A stretch of DNA of 64,000 nt from UBA668 sp040081465 (GTDB lineage: Bacteria > Actinomycetota > Acidimicrobiia > Acidimicrobiales > Ilumatobacteraceae), in the NCBI GenBank assembly GCA_040081465.1, contig JBEBGL010000003.1, positions 1 through 64,000 of the forward strand, read 5' to 3'. The position numbers and the translations under genes are program-made. Below, piece by piece: positions 40,773 through 48,793 of this stretch. Below the pieces are notes generated by a model, which was not told the DNA's origin, searched no databases, and worked only from the letters and a program-made list of their open reading frames with translations. How positions within the stretch are numbered: position 1 is the stretch's first letter; every line of letters starts with the position of its first letter.

Positions 40773-41648
40773 ATGCGCCGACAACGTCGGGATCCTCTGA
40801 GACTCCTTGCGGTGCTGTTCTTGGTCGCCGCTGCTGGGTCATGCTCTAGTGAGCCATCGAGCAGTGATCAAACGGTAGCGCCGCCCACAAAACCACCCGT
40901 GACCAGTACGCCCGTGACCAGCACGACCGACACGTCCGGCACTCCCAGCACTGTCGGTGAGCCAACCTCTTCGTCGGTTCCTGCGTGCGGCTCCCCGCAG
41001 CCCGGCCTCCCTCTTGGCATTGATCAGGTATTGGATTGCGCATCGCTTGTCTATTACGACGACCTCGCGACGTTTGAGGTAAGCCAAACGCCGACATCCT
41101 CGAATTGGTGGGCTGGGTCGAACGCTTATCTCGGAGAGAGCGCGGACGACGGTCAGGTCTTTGACACCAGTCAGGTCATTCCTGAGCAATCCGGTATCAC
41201 CTCTAATCAAACGCTCTCGGTGGGTCAAGCCGCGGTCTTCGAGTATTCATTCACCAGCGAAGGGGTCTTCGACGTCACCATCCTCAGGGGAGAGTGGTCC
41301 AGTCCCGATTACCGCAGCTGGGCCATCTACATGACACCGTCCGGTCCCACAGTCGTAGCAACTGCCGGGCCGAACGACGCGACCAACACCTGTTGCGACG
41401 ACGTGATGGGTGGTCCGGTCTCGTCGGGCCGCTACTACGTGATGGTCGGCCTGTCTGCCACCGGCGAGATGATCGGTGCCTACTGGCCAGCGGACGGTGC
41501 AGCCGCCCCCATCACCAGACTCGATGACATCGGGGTGCCGAGCGGCGCAACCTGGAGTGTGAATTTCCATGTCTGGCAGCTCGACGACGGGGCGATGGTC
41601 ACGCTGCATTCGTTCGCATTGATCTCGCACGCCGGGCTTATCTCCTGA
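40773..41648 (+). CDS. Putative lipoprotein of unknown function
   Basis: A 291-aa exported protein. The signal peptide (RRQRRDPLRLLAVLFLVAAAGSC) ends in a lipobox with Cys near residue 24. A Pro/Thr/Ser-rich tether with two adjacent PVTST repeats follows. The mature domain is rich in Trp, Tyr and Ser with several Cys (VLDCASLVYYDD, NTCCDDVMGG) and looks like a beta-sandwich, e.g. AVFEYSFTSEGVFDVTILRG, similar in style to pre-peptidase C-terminal domains; this is only a resemblance. GAGG lies about 6 nt before ATG. No neighbour suggests a role. Confidence 0.7.
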   Translation: MRRQRRDPLRLLAVLFLVAAAGSCSSEPSSSDQTVAPPTKPPVTSTPVTSTTDTSGTPSTVGEPTSSSVPACGSPQPGLPLGIDQVLDCASLVYYDDLATFEVSQTPTSSNWWAGSNAYLGESADDGQVFDTSQVIPEQSGITSNQTLSVGQAAVFEYSFTSEGVFDVTILRGEWSSPDYRSWAIYMTPSGPTVVATAGPNDATNTCCDDVMGGPVSSGRYYVMVGLSATGEMIGAYWPADGAAAPITRLDDIGVPSGATWSVNFHVWQLDDGAMVTLHSFALISHAGLIS

Positions 41649-41671
41649 CCATCGTCCGAACCCCGATGGGG

Positions 41672-41677
41672 GATACT
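41672..41677 (+). promoter_or_regulatory. -10-like GATACT for ridA
   Basis: GATACT 6 nt before ATG 41684, the same hexamer as at gpgS. It argues for ATG 41684 and not the ATG at 41666. Confidence 0.45.
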
Positions 41678-41683
41678 GGTCGC

Positions 41684-42079
41684 ATGGGCCGCAAACGGAT
41701 TTCTCAGGGCAGCACGTTCGAGCGCGATATTGGGTACTCCCGAGCGGTCGTAGACCGGCGATGGGTGTTCGTCGCCGGGACTACCGGCTACGACTACTCG
41801 ACCATGACGATCAGTGCCGATGTCGTTGAGCAGTGCCGACAGACGTTGGCCAATATCGATGATGCGCTAGTTCGAGCCGGATCGTGTGCCGACGATGTGG
41901 TGCGCGTTCACTACCTGTTTTCCGATCGCAACGACTTCGAGCCGTGCTGGCCCCTGCTGCGCGAGTACTTCGCGACGGCGTTGCCTGCAGCAACGATGAT
42001 GGTCGTCGGCCTCGGCACGCCAGAGATGAAGATCGAGATCGAAGTGACTGCCCGTAAGCCCAAGGGCAAGAAGAAGTAG
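41684..42079 (+). CDS. RidA (YjgF/YER057c/UK114) family protein
   Basis: A 131-aa chorismate mutase-like trimeric protein. RidA proteins hydrolyse reactive enamines/imines such as 2-aminoacrylate. Seen: an N-terminal SRAVVDRRWVFVAGTTGYD, VVEQCRQTLANIDDALVRAGSCADDVVRVHYLFSDRNDFEPCW, LPAATMMVVGLGTPEMKIEIEVTARKP. The Arg and Glu used in active RidA should lie in the last segment (IEIEVTAR), but the usual LP.RS.V is LPAATMM, so this may be a RidA subfamily without archetypal activity. The Lys-rich tail is notable. It converges with znuB, 2 nt apart. Confidence 0.87.
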   Translation: MGRKRISQGSTFERDIGYSRAVVDRRWVFVAGTTGYDYSTMTISADVVEQCRQTLANIDDALVRAGSCADDVVRVHYLFSDRNDFEPCWPLLREYFATALPAATMMVVGLGTPEMKIEIEVTARKPKGKKK

Positions 42080-42081
42080 CG

Positions 42082-42918
42082 CTACGCGAGTGGGCGGTGG
42101 TGGTGGGGCATTCGTCTTGGCAATGTGATTGCGAAGACGATTGCGAACACGCCGGCCGCCACTAACCCGATCGTCGCTCCGGGAGCCGAGTCGAGGTGGT
42201 AGCTCAGCATCAGCCCGCCGACACCCTCGGCCACGCCGAAAGCGACACCAATCACCATCATCTGGCGCAACGTGCGCGCGAGCAAGCGAGCGCTGGCGGC
42301 AGGTGTGACGAGCATCGTCACCGCCATGATCGTGCCGACTGCGCGCAAGCTGATGACAACGACCACCGCGAGCAGCAGTACAAGCACGGCTTGCACCAAC
42401 TCAACACGCACCCCTACCTGTTCGGCTTGCACATGATCGAAGGTGGCAAGGCGTAACTCGTTGAACAACACCAACACCACTAATACCGCTGCGCCGCCCA
42501 GTGCGAGGTTCAGCCAGATGTCGCCCCACGTGACGGTCAGCACGCGGCCGAACAGAAAGTGCGTCAACTCGACGCCAGTATCGAGACGCGAGATGACCAC
42601 GACGCCGATCGCGAAGAAAGCAGTACCTAGCACTGTGATCACGGTTTCTTGCCCGAGGCGTCGGTTGGTTGAGAACCACAACAGCAGCACTGCGATCAGC
42701 AGGCCGGCACCCATTGCGCCGAAAAGAACGTTGATGCCCGCCGAGTAGGCCAACCCGACGCCGGCGAGTGTTCCGTGCGACATCGCATCGCCAAGGTTCG
42801 CCATGCGGCGCAGAACCACCCAAGTACCGACCACCGGGGCAACGACTCCGATGATGATCGCGGCGAGGAACGCGCGCTGCATGAACTCGGCCTGAAACGG
42901 ATCAGTGAGGTAATGCAC
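42082..42918 (-). CDS. znuB: Zinc/manganese ABC transporter permease
   Basis: A 278-aa permease of the ZnuB/MntB (ABC-3) family, with about eight helices. Typical segments: FMQRAFLAAIIIGVVAPVVGTWVVLRRMANLGDAMSHGTLAGVGLAY, ETVITVLGTAFFAIGVV, RAVGTIMAVTMLVTPAASARLLARTLRQM and LSYHLDSAPGATIGL. The GTG at 42918 gives VHYLTDPFQAEFMQRAF, the normal N-terminus, and overlaps the ATPase end by 17 nt; the longer frame is antisense to nothing useful and lacks similarity. It ends the znuA-znuC-znuB operon. Confidence 0.9.
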   Translation of the reverse strand: MHYLTDPFQAEFMQRAFLAAIIIGVVAPVVGTWVVLRRMANLGDAMSHGTLAGVGLAYSAGINVLFGAMGAGLLIAVLLLWFSTNRRLGQETVITVLGTAFFAIGVVVISRLDTGVELTHFLFGRVLTVTWGDIWLNLALGGAAVLVVLVLFNELRLATFDHVQAEQVGVRVELVQAVLVLLLAVVVVISLRAVGTIMAVTMLVTPAASARLLARTLRQMMVIGVAFGVAEGVGGLMLSYHLDSAPGATIGLVAAGVFAIVFAITLPRRMPHHHRPLA

Positions 42919-43630
42919 GGAGGCTTCCAAAGGTTGTGTCGAGAATGTCGGGACTGAGTACGTGGTCCGGGGCGCCGTCGCCTCGCAGTGTGCCGTTGAC
43001 AGCCAACAAGCGGTTGAACCGGCGGCGCGCGAGCGCGAGATCGTGTGTGGCAACTAGCAGCGCGGTTCCCTCGCTTGCCAACGTCGCGAACACGTCGAAC
43101 AGCTCGACTGTGGTCGGCTCGTCGATGCCACTCAATGACTCGTCAAGCAATACCACTGAAGCTTGTTGCGCCAGCGCTCGGGCGAGGTAGGCGCGTTGCA
43201 GCTGCCCGCCCGAAAGTTCCGTGAGCGCGCGTGCCTCGGTGCCTTCGAGCCGAACCTTGAGTAGTGCATCGCTGGCCGCAGCACGATCGTGTTGCGTTGG
43301 TCGACGCCACCACGAGTGGAAGCGTCGACGGCCAGCCAACACCAACTCGCCCACCGTGATCGGAAAGTTCAGATCGCTGTCATTGCGTTGCGGGATGTAC
43401 GCAAGGTCCATCCGATCGGTGCGGTCGTGGCAGTGCACGCCGTTTACCTCGACAACGCCGCTGTGATTCACAAGACCACAGATCGCCTTGAACATCGTGC
43501 TCTTGCCCGCACCGTTCGGGCCGATCACACCGATCAACTCACCTGGCTGAACCGCGAACGAAACGTCGTACAACGCGTCGGTTGCGCCGTAGCGCACGCC
43601 AAGGTGCTCGACTTCCAAGACCGGGCTCAT
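42902..43630 (-). CDS. znuC: Zinc/manganese ABC transporter ATP-binding protein
   Basis: A 242-aa ATPase. Walker A GPNGAGKST, Q-loop IPQRNDSDLNFPITVGELVLAGR (typical of the Zn/Mn importer family), signature LSGGQLQRAYLARALAQ, Walker B VVLLDESLSGID and the switch His in VATHD. Walker B ends LLDES rather than LLDEP. ATG 43630 overlaps the znuA stop as ATGA. It couples ATP hydrolysis to metal uptake by the ZnuB permease. Confidence 0.92.
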   Translation of the reverse strand: MSPVLEVEHLGVRYGATDALYDVSFAVQPGELIGVIGPNGAGKSTMFKAICGLVNHSGVVEVNGVHCHDRTDRMDLAYIPQRNDSDLNFPITVGELVLAGRRRFHSWWRRPTQHDRAAASDALLKVRLEGTEARALTELSGGQLQRAYLARALAQQASVVLLDESLSGIDEPTTVELFDVFATLASEGTALLVATHDLALARRRFNRLLAVNGTLRGDGAPDHVLSPDILDTTFGSLRALPH

Positions 43631-44511
43631 GCGCAACCCAATCCGGCGCGCAGCGCTTGCAGGTTGGCGCGCATGATCGATACGTACGACTCGCCGGCGT
43701 CGAGTTGGTTTCGCGTCAGCGTTTCCGCCGTGCCAAGCGAAGAAACGTTTGCCCCGATTTCGTCAGCGACGGTTCGCGCGAGGTCAGGCGGAAGGTTCTC
43801 TTCGAAGAAGACAGTGGTAACCCCGTACTGCGATGCCAGCTCGGCGAGGTCCTCCAGTGACTTCGCCGATGGCTCGTCGCCAGGCGAAATTCCTGCGATC
43901 GCCAACTGGGTGAGCCCATAGGCGTGGGCCAAGTAACCAAATGCTTCATGGGTTGTGATCAGCACGGGGACAGCGCAGTCGACGAGTCCGGTCGCGAACT
44001 CGTTGTGCAGTGTTCCTAGCTCGTCGACGTATGTGGCCGCGTTGCCACCGAACGTGCTCGGTTGTTCTGGAGCCTCGTCGCCGAGTACTTCGGTGACAAT
44101 CTGCGTCATCGCCTGCATGTTGCGCGGATCGAGCCAAACGTGCGGGTCGACACCGTCGCCGACGGTGATCAGAGTCAATCCGTGCAGCAAGTCGACTCGG
44201 CGCACCGAATCGGGAAGCGCGTCGATTGCCCTCTCGAGACTTGGTTGAAAGTCGCTTCCAAAGTAGAACACGACGTCGGCATTTTCGAGATCAGCGACCT
44301 GGCGCGCGGTTGGTTCGAACTCGTGCGGTTCGTCGCCCGGAGGAACCAGCGTCGCGACCTCGATGGTGCTGCCCCCGACGCGACGGACAATCTCCTCGAT
44401 CGGGTAAAAGGCAACGGCCACCCTCAGCGTGCCGTCATCAGTCGCCGGCTCGTTCGCACACGCACCGACGCCAGTGATGGCCAGCGCAACGATGATCGGC
44501 AACCGCTTCAC
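43627..44511 (-). CDS. znuA: Zinc/manganese ABC transporter substrate-binding lipoprotein
   Basis: A cluster A-I metal-binding protein of 294 aa. The signal peptide (VKRLPIIVALAITGVGAC) ends in a lipobox. Metal ligands by family position are His in PHEFEPT, His in DPHVWLDP, His in THEAFGYLAHAYGL and the acidic residue in FFEENL. No His-rich loop is present. Zn is favoured by the neighbouring Zur-type operator, but Mn is possible. The start GTG 44511 directly precedes the signal peptide and lies 7 nt after TAACGT; the upstream ATG at 44547 overlaps the operator and is rejected. Confidence 0.9.
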   Translation of the reverse strand: MKRLPIIVALAITGVGACANEPATDDGTLRVAVAFYPIEEIVRRVGGSTIEVATLVPPGDEPHEFEPTARQVADLENADVVFYFGSDFQPSLERAIDALPDSVRRVDLLHGLTLITVGDGVDPHVWLDPRNMQAMTQIVTEVLGDEAPEQPSTFGGNAATYVDELGTLHNEFATGLVDCAVPVLITTHEAFGYLAHAYGLTQLAIAGISPGDEPSAKSLEDLAELASQYGVTTVFFEENLPPDLARTVADEIGANVSSLGTAETLTRNQLDAGESYVSIMRANLQALRAGLGCA

Positions 44512-44518
44512 AGTTCTG

Positions 44519-44524
44519 ACGTTA
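44519..44524 (-). promoter_or_regulatory. -10 TAACGT for znuACB
   Basis: TAnnnT hexamer 7 nt before GTG 44511. The Zur-like box lies just upstream, over the -35 region. Confidence 0.55.
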
Positions 44525-44531
44525 TCTGAAA

Positions 44532-44546
44532 TGAGAAGCATTATCA
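44532..44546. promoter_or_regulatory. Zur-like operator (7-1-7)
   Basis: TGAGAAGCATTATCA fits the Fur/Zur 7-1-7 form TGAnAAnnnTTnTCA at all ten fixed positions. It lies between the divergent znuA and Fur-family genes, over the znuA -35 region and upstream of the regulator's -10, so one repressor dimer could control both. The match is read by eye. Confidence 0.7.
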
Positions 44547-44568
44547 CCCTGGCGAGAACGATTCCCGG

Positions 44569-44574
44569 TACGCT
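44569..44574 (+). promoter_or_regulatory. -10 TACGCT for the Fur-family regulator
   Basis: TAnnnT hexamer 6 nt before GTG 44581; leaderless geometry, 22 nt downstream of the Zur-like box. Confidence 0.55.
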
Positions 44575-44580
44575 GACGCC

Positions 44581-45045
44581 GTGGCGACCAAGCAGAAACC
44601 GGCGCTCTCAACGGCCACGAGCGCTGCGGCCGTGCAAGCGTTGGCGCCGTTCGAGCTGCGCCTGACGGGAAACCGGCGCTCGGTGCTGGCTGCTCTCGAG
44701 CACTCGTCGCGTCCGTTAACTGTGGATGAGGTCGTCGAGGCCTCGGCCGTACCGACCTCGACTGCCTATCGGAACCTGGCTGAACTAGTCGAGGCGGGGA
44801 TCGTCGTGCGAGTGAGTGGAGTCGGTGGCGGCGAACGCCACGAACTGGCCGAGCAGTTCTCGCAGCACCACCACCATCACTTGGTGTGCACCGGTTGCGG
44901 CATCGTCACCGACTTCGACCCAAGCCCTCAGTTGGAAAAACTGATCGATCGCGAGATCGAAGCGTTACTTGCCACCAGTGGGTTCGAGATCACTCACCAC
45001 GTTTTCGACGTTCGCGGTCGTTGCCGCGACTGCAGCGCCGTCTGA
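44581..45045 (+). CDS. zur: Fur-family metalloregulator, probably Zur
   Basis: A 154-aa Fur-family repressor. A 25-residue N-terminal Ala-rich extension is followed by the winged helix (LTGNRRSVLAALEHSSRPLTVDEVVEAS, PTSTAYRNLAELVEAGIVVRVS) and a dimerisation domain with HHHHHLVCTGCG, the first CxxC of the structural zinc site, and the second pair RCRDCSAV at the C-terminus. Position beside znuACB and a Zur-type box argue for zinc regulation; the sequence alone cannot exclude Mn or Fe sensing. The GTG start follows TACGCT. Its last 81 nt overlap the 3' end of the convergent iron permease gene. Confidence 0.85.
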   Translation: MATKQKPALSTATSAAAVQALAPFELRLTGNRRSVLAALEHSSRPLTVDEVVEASAVPTSTAYRNLAELVEAGIVVRVSGVGGGERHELAEQFSQHHHHHLVCTGCGIVTDFDPSPQLEKLIDREIEALLATSGFEITHHVFDVRGRCRDCSAV

Positions 45046-45840
45046 CGCGTGCGGCCGCAGGAACAGCCACAGCACCGGAATTGCATACGCGAAGTAAGTG
45101 ATCACCCGGATTCGTTCCGGATTGGGCGACCATCCGAACATGCCCTTCAGAAAGTCGTGGAGATTTCCCGCGGCGAGTGACCCAGATGTGATCGTCCACA
45201 TTGGCTCGATCAACCAGCCCGACTCGAACTCGAACAACTCGCGAAACTCGTGCACGGCCTTGCCGGCCAATCCGGCGGCGAACAAGATCAGGACCAAGCC
45301 GGTGTAACGGAAGAACGAACGAAGATCGATTCGCGAACCACCGACGTAGATCAGCAGGCCGATCACGGCGCTGACCAGTAGGCCTAGCGCGCCACCGATG
45401 ACGACTTCTGCGCCCGACGAGCTGCCGGTCTCGGCGCCGAGCAGGAAGAGCACTGTCTCCAAGCCTTCGCGTGCAACCGCGACGAACGCCACAACGGTGA
45501 GTGCGCCGCCGGTGACGGCGAGATCGACTTTTCCGCGCAAGTGGCCACCAAGCGTGCGCGCATTCTTGCGCATCCACAGAATCATGTAGGTCAAGACGAT
45601 TGCCGCGCTGAGTGCCAGCACGCCCTCGACGGCTTGCTCGCCCTTGCCGTGCAAGCCGTTGGTCGCAATGTGCACGATCACACCAGCGACGACCGAAGCG
45701 GCGGTCGCGAGACCGGCCCCCAGCCAAACCGCACCGAGTTGTTCGCGGCGACCTGACTTAACGAGGTAGCCGACCAAGATGGCCAGGACGATCGCGATCT
45801 CAAGTCCCTCGCGCAGTGTGATGACGAATGATGCTCCCAT
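44965..45840 (-). CDS. efeU: FTR1/EfeU family iron permease
   Basis: A 291-aa membrane protein of the FTR1 family, which imports iron. Two REGLE motifs, the hallmark iron-binding helices, are present (ITLREGLEIAIVLAI near residue 10 and VAREGLETVLFLL near residue 122), with seven predicted helices and HEFRELFEFESGW. No EfeO or EfeB gene is adjacent. The last 24 residues follow the final helix and are encoded antisense to the end of the Fur-family gene. ATG 45840 has a full promoter upstream (TTGACA, 18 bp, TAACAT) and a palindrome over the -10, so metal-controlled expression is likely. Confidence 0.9.
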   Translation of the reverse strand: MGASFVITLREGLEIAIVLAILVGYLVKSGRREQLGAVWLGAGLATAASVVAGVIVHIATNGLHGKGEQAVEGVLALSAAIVLTYMILWMRKNARTLGGHLRGKVDLAVTGGALTVVAFVAVAREGLETVLFLLGAETGSSSGAEVVIGGALGLLVSAVIGLLIYVGGSRIDLRSFFRYTGLVLILFAAGLAGKAVHEFRELFEFESGWLIEPMWTITSGSLAAGNLHDFLKGMFGWSPNPERIRVITYFAYAIPVLWLFLRPHASDGAAVAATTANVENVVSDLEPTGGK

Positions 45841-45846
45841 GCCACG

Positions 45847-45876
45847 ATGTTAGGCATACTAAACATCTATTGTCAA
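45847..45876 (-). promoter_or_regulatory. efeU promoter with overlapping palindrome
   Basis: On the minus strand TTGACA (45871-45876) and TAACAT (45847-45852) are 18 bp apart, the best sigma-70-type pair in the window, with ATG 6 nt after the -10. An imperfect palindrome (45847-45866; half sites ATGTT.. and ..AACAT, with GTTTAG/CCTAAC inside) covers the -10 and spacer. It resembles DtxR-family (iron or manganese) operators in composition, but does not match the 19-bp IdeR consensus well. Confidence 0.55.
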
Positions 45877-45881
45877 CTGCC

Positions 45882-45897
45882 CTCGACTCAGGTCGAG
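45882..45897. repeat. 6-bp inverted repeat upstream of efeU
   Basis: CTCGAC and GTCGAG are separated by four bases, just upstream of the efeU -35. Possibly a second operator; nothing else is seen in this part of the 141-bp gap. Confidence 0.3.
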
Positions 45898-45966
45898 TCT
45901 TCAACAGGGTTTGCAAGCGGCATTACGTAAAGTAAAGGGAGTAGACCCGTTCTGGCGCCCGAAACC

Positions 45967-45972
45967 TAGAGT
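45967..45972 (+). promoter_or_regulatory. -10 TAGAGT for the purine cluster
   Basis: TAnnnT hexamer 9 nt before ATG 45982 of purL. It would drive the ten-gene purine operon as a leaderless mRNA, leaving no room for a purine riboswitch. Confidence 0.5.
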
Positions 45973-45981
45973 CCGCTTTAC

Positions 45982-48783
45982 ATGTCAGGACGGTCACACA
46001 CCCTCGTCGTCCAATCCAAGAAATCTGACCCGCGTAACGCAAGCCTGCTGATCGACGCACACGCTCTGGGACTGAGTCGTGTTACCGATATCCAGTGCCA
46101 CGACCTCTACTTCATCGAAGGCGATCTCGCCGAGACCGACCTCAAACGGTTAGCTGCCGAGCTTCTTAGTGACCCAGTTGTGCAGACGGCCGAGTGGCGA
46201 GCCGTCGATACGAGCACGAGCGCGACTTCCGCTGAGCAGGTGATCGAAACCGCCCGTCGCCCCGGTGTCACCGATTCCGTTGCTGAACAAATCGTTCGCG
46301 CCGCGCACGAACTCGGCATCTCGGCCGTGCAACGCGCCGCGACGGGCAACAGCTATCGCGTCGGCGGTCGTCTTGAGGCTGGCGACTTGCGCACGCTCGC
46401 GGAACGTTTGCTCGCCAACTCGGTCATTCAACACTTCAAAATTGGTTCGATCGAACCGACGTTTCCGCAATCTGCGCAAGGCTCGGCGCGAGTCGACATC
46501 GTTCCACTGCGCGAACTGAACGCCGATGGACTGCTCGCTCTCTCGCGCGATCGACGTGCCGCGCTCGACCTCGCCGAGATGGAAGCCATACAAAATTACT
46601 TTCGGTTGGAAGACCGCGACCCGACTGACGTTGAGTTCGAGATGATTGCTCAAACGTGGAGCGAGCACTGTGTGCACAAGACGTTCAGGGCCAAGATCGA
46701 GATCGAGGGCCGGGCACAGGTAAGTGGTCTGCTCAAGACCTATCTCGTTGCTGCGACCGACTCGATCGCAGCGCCGTGGGTGCGATCGGCGTTCGTCGAC
46801 AATGCCGGCATCATCGATTTCGATGACGACTTCGAAGTCTCGATCAAGGTTGAGACCCACAACCATCCCTCAGCGATTGAGCCGTTCGGTGGTGCGAACA
46901 CCGGCGTCGGCGGCGTTATCCGCGATGTGTTGGGCGTTTCTGCGAAGCCGATCGCCGCTACCGATGTGCTGTGCTTCGGTCCGGCCGACCTCGACCCCGA
47001 CAACTTGCCCGAAGGTGTGCTGCACCCGCGACGCATTCGTTCGGGCGTTGTCGCGGGCGTACAGGACTACGGCAACAAGATCGGGATACCCACCGTCAAC
47101 GGCGCGATCCTTTACGACGAGGGTTACACCGCTAACCCCCTCGTGTTCTGCGGCTGCATTGGCATCGCGCCCAAGGGATTGCATGCCAGCACTCGCGCTC
47201 CGCGGCCCAACGATCGCATCATCGTGCTTGGCGGTCGAACTGGGTCCGACGGTTTGCGCGGCGCAACGTTCTCGTCGATGACGATGGATGCACAAACCGG
47301 CGAGGTGGCCGGAGCGTCGGTGCAGATCGGTGACCCAATCACTGAGAAGGGACTGATCGAGGTCATCACGCGTGCGCGCGACAGCGGGCTGTATCACGCG
47401 ATCACCGACTGTGGCGCCGGTGGGTTGTCGTCGGCGGTTGGCGAGATGGCCAGCACCGTCGGCGCCGACGTTGAACTTACACAGGTGCGACTGAAGTATC
47501 CCGGCCTCGCACCGTGGGAGATCTGGCTATCTGAAGCGCAGGAGCGCATGGTGCTGGCGGTTCCCGAGTCGACGCTCGCACAACTGCAATCGCTGTGTGA
47601 CACGTACAACGTCGAACTCACCAACATCGGTCACTTCGTCGATTCTGGTCGTCTCAAGGTTCGGTACAACGACCAAGTCGCGCTCGACCTTGCGAACGCG
47701 TTTCTGCACGACGGGATTCCTCAGCGACGAATGACTGCGGTCATCGCACGAAACGCATCAGCGCAGCAAAGCGCGCTCATTGGACAGAACCACGACGACA
47801 TGTTGCTGGCTCTGCTTGCTACACCCAACGTCGCCTCCAAGAGCGACGTGATCCGCATCTACGACCACGAGATTCTCGGCGGGACCGTGGTTAAGCCGCT
47901 GACCGGTGTCCTCAACGACGGCCCGTCCGATGCGTGCGTCATCAAACCGATTGGCACGACGGGCTCTCGCGGCATCGTGATCTCGAATGGCATCAATCCC
48001 GAGTTGGGCAAGTCCGACACTTACGCGATGGCGATCAACGTCGTCGATGAGGCGATGCGCAACGCGGTCGCAGTCGGTGCCGATCCGGATCGCATCGCCA
48101 TCCTCGACAACTTCTGCTGGGGCGATCCGACGCGCCCCGAGACCTTGGGCTCGTTGGTCGAAGCTGTGCGCGGGTGCCACGACGCTGCCGTTCACTTTCG
48201 TACACCTTTTATCTCGGGCAAGGATTCGCTGAACAACGAGTACCTCGGCGCCGACGGCGAACGCCATGCGATTCCGCCCACGCTGCTCATCTCGGCACTC
48301 GGCATCATCGAAGATGTCGCGAAGGCAGTGACGATGGATCTGAAAGCAGTCGGCGACGCGTTGTACCTCGTCGGCAGCATTGAGCCGGTTGCGGACGGGC
48401 TACTTCCTGCGGCCGATCTCTATCGCGGTCTACATCGCGCAATGCAGCTCGGGCTGGTACGAGCAAGCCACGACCTCAGCGAGGGTGGCCTTGCGGTCGC
48501 GGCTGCCGAGATGTGTATCGGTGGTCGGCTCGGTCTCACCCTGACAGTTGAGGAAGGCGACCTGTTCACGGAGACCAACGGTTGCTTGCTTGTTGAGGTA
48601 GTGCCCGAGCACGCAGATCAGTTCGAGAGCACGCTCGCGGATCAACCTCATCAGCGTCTCGGCGTCGTAACCACCGGTAATCGACTCGAGATCGCCGCCG
48701 ACAACCGAACCTTTATCTCACTCCCCATCGACGAACTCGTCGGGGCGTGGAACACCACTCCTCTAACCATGACCGCTAGGTGA
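45982..48783 (+). CDS. purL: FGAM synthase with tandem PurS-like domains fused to PurL
   Basis: Converts FGAR to FGAM using ammonia from PurQ. At 933 aa it is longer than small PurL (about 740) and shorter than the large type (about 1300). Residues about 14-72 and 93-155 are two copies of a PurS-like domain: DLKRLAAELLSDPVVQTAEW in the first aligns with DLRTLAERLLANSVIQHFKI in the second. The catalytic part follows: WSEHCVHKTFRAKI (His229, His232), ETHNHPSAIEPFGGANTGVGG and GPSDACVIKPIG. No glutaminase domain is attached, as purQ is next. No separate purS exists in the cluster. Leaderless ATG 45982. Confidence 0.93.
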   Translation: MSGRSHTLVVQSKKSDPRNASLLIDAHALGLSRVTDIQCHDLYFIEGDLAETDLKRLAAELLSDPVVQTAEWRAVDTSTSATSAEQVIETARRPGVTDSVAEQIVRAAHELGISAVQRAATGNSYRVGGRLEAGDLRTLAERLLANSVIQHFKIGSIEPTFPQSAQGSARVDIVPLRELNADGLLALSRDRRAALDLAEMEAIQNYFRLEDRDPTDVEFEMIAQTWSEHCVHKTFRAKIEIEGRAQVSGLLKTYLVAATDSIAAPWVRSAFVDNAGIIDFDDDFEVSIKVETHNHPSAIEPFGGANTGVGGVIRDVLGVSAKPIAATDVLCFGPADLDPDNLPEGVLHPRRIRSGVVAGVQDYGNKIGIPTVNGAILYDEGYTANPLVFCGCIGIAPKGLHASTRAPRPNDRIIVLGGRTGSDGLRGATFSSMTMDAQTGEVAGASVQIGDPITEKGLIEVITRARDSGLYHAITDCGAGGLSSAVGEMASTVGADVELTQVRLKYPGLAPWEIWLSEAQERMVLAVPESTLAQLQSLCDTYNVELTNIGHFVDSGRLKVRYNDQVALDLANAFLHDGIPQRRMTAVIARNASAQQSALIGQNHDDMLLALLATPNVASKSDVIRIYDHEILGGTVVKPLTGVLNDGPSDACVIKPIGTTGSRGIVISNGINPELGKSDTYAMAINVVDEAMRNAVAVGADPDRIAILDNFCWGDPTRPETLGSLVEAVRGCHDAAVHFRTPFISGKDSLNNEYLGADGERHAIPPTLLISALGIIEDVAKAVTMDLKAVGDALYLVGSIEPVADGLLPAADLYRGLHRAMQLGLVRASHDLSEGGLAVAAAEMCIGGRLGLTLTVEEGDLFTETNGCLLVEVVPEHADQFESTLADQPHQRLGVVTTGNRLEIAADNRTFISLPIDELVGAWNTTPLTMTAR

Positions 48784-48793
48784 CACCCGTCCG

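Noticed and set aside
45847..45866. A definite IdeR box at efeU
   Set aside because: The palindrome does not align well with the 19-bp IdeR consensus, so only a DtxR-family-like operator is suggested.
45841..45981. Purine riboswitch upstream of purL
   Set aside because: The predicted transcript starts at or next to the ATG, and no conserved aptamer core is visible.
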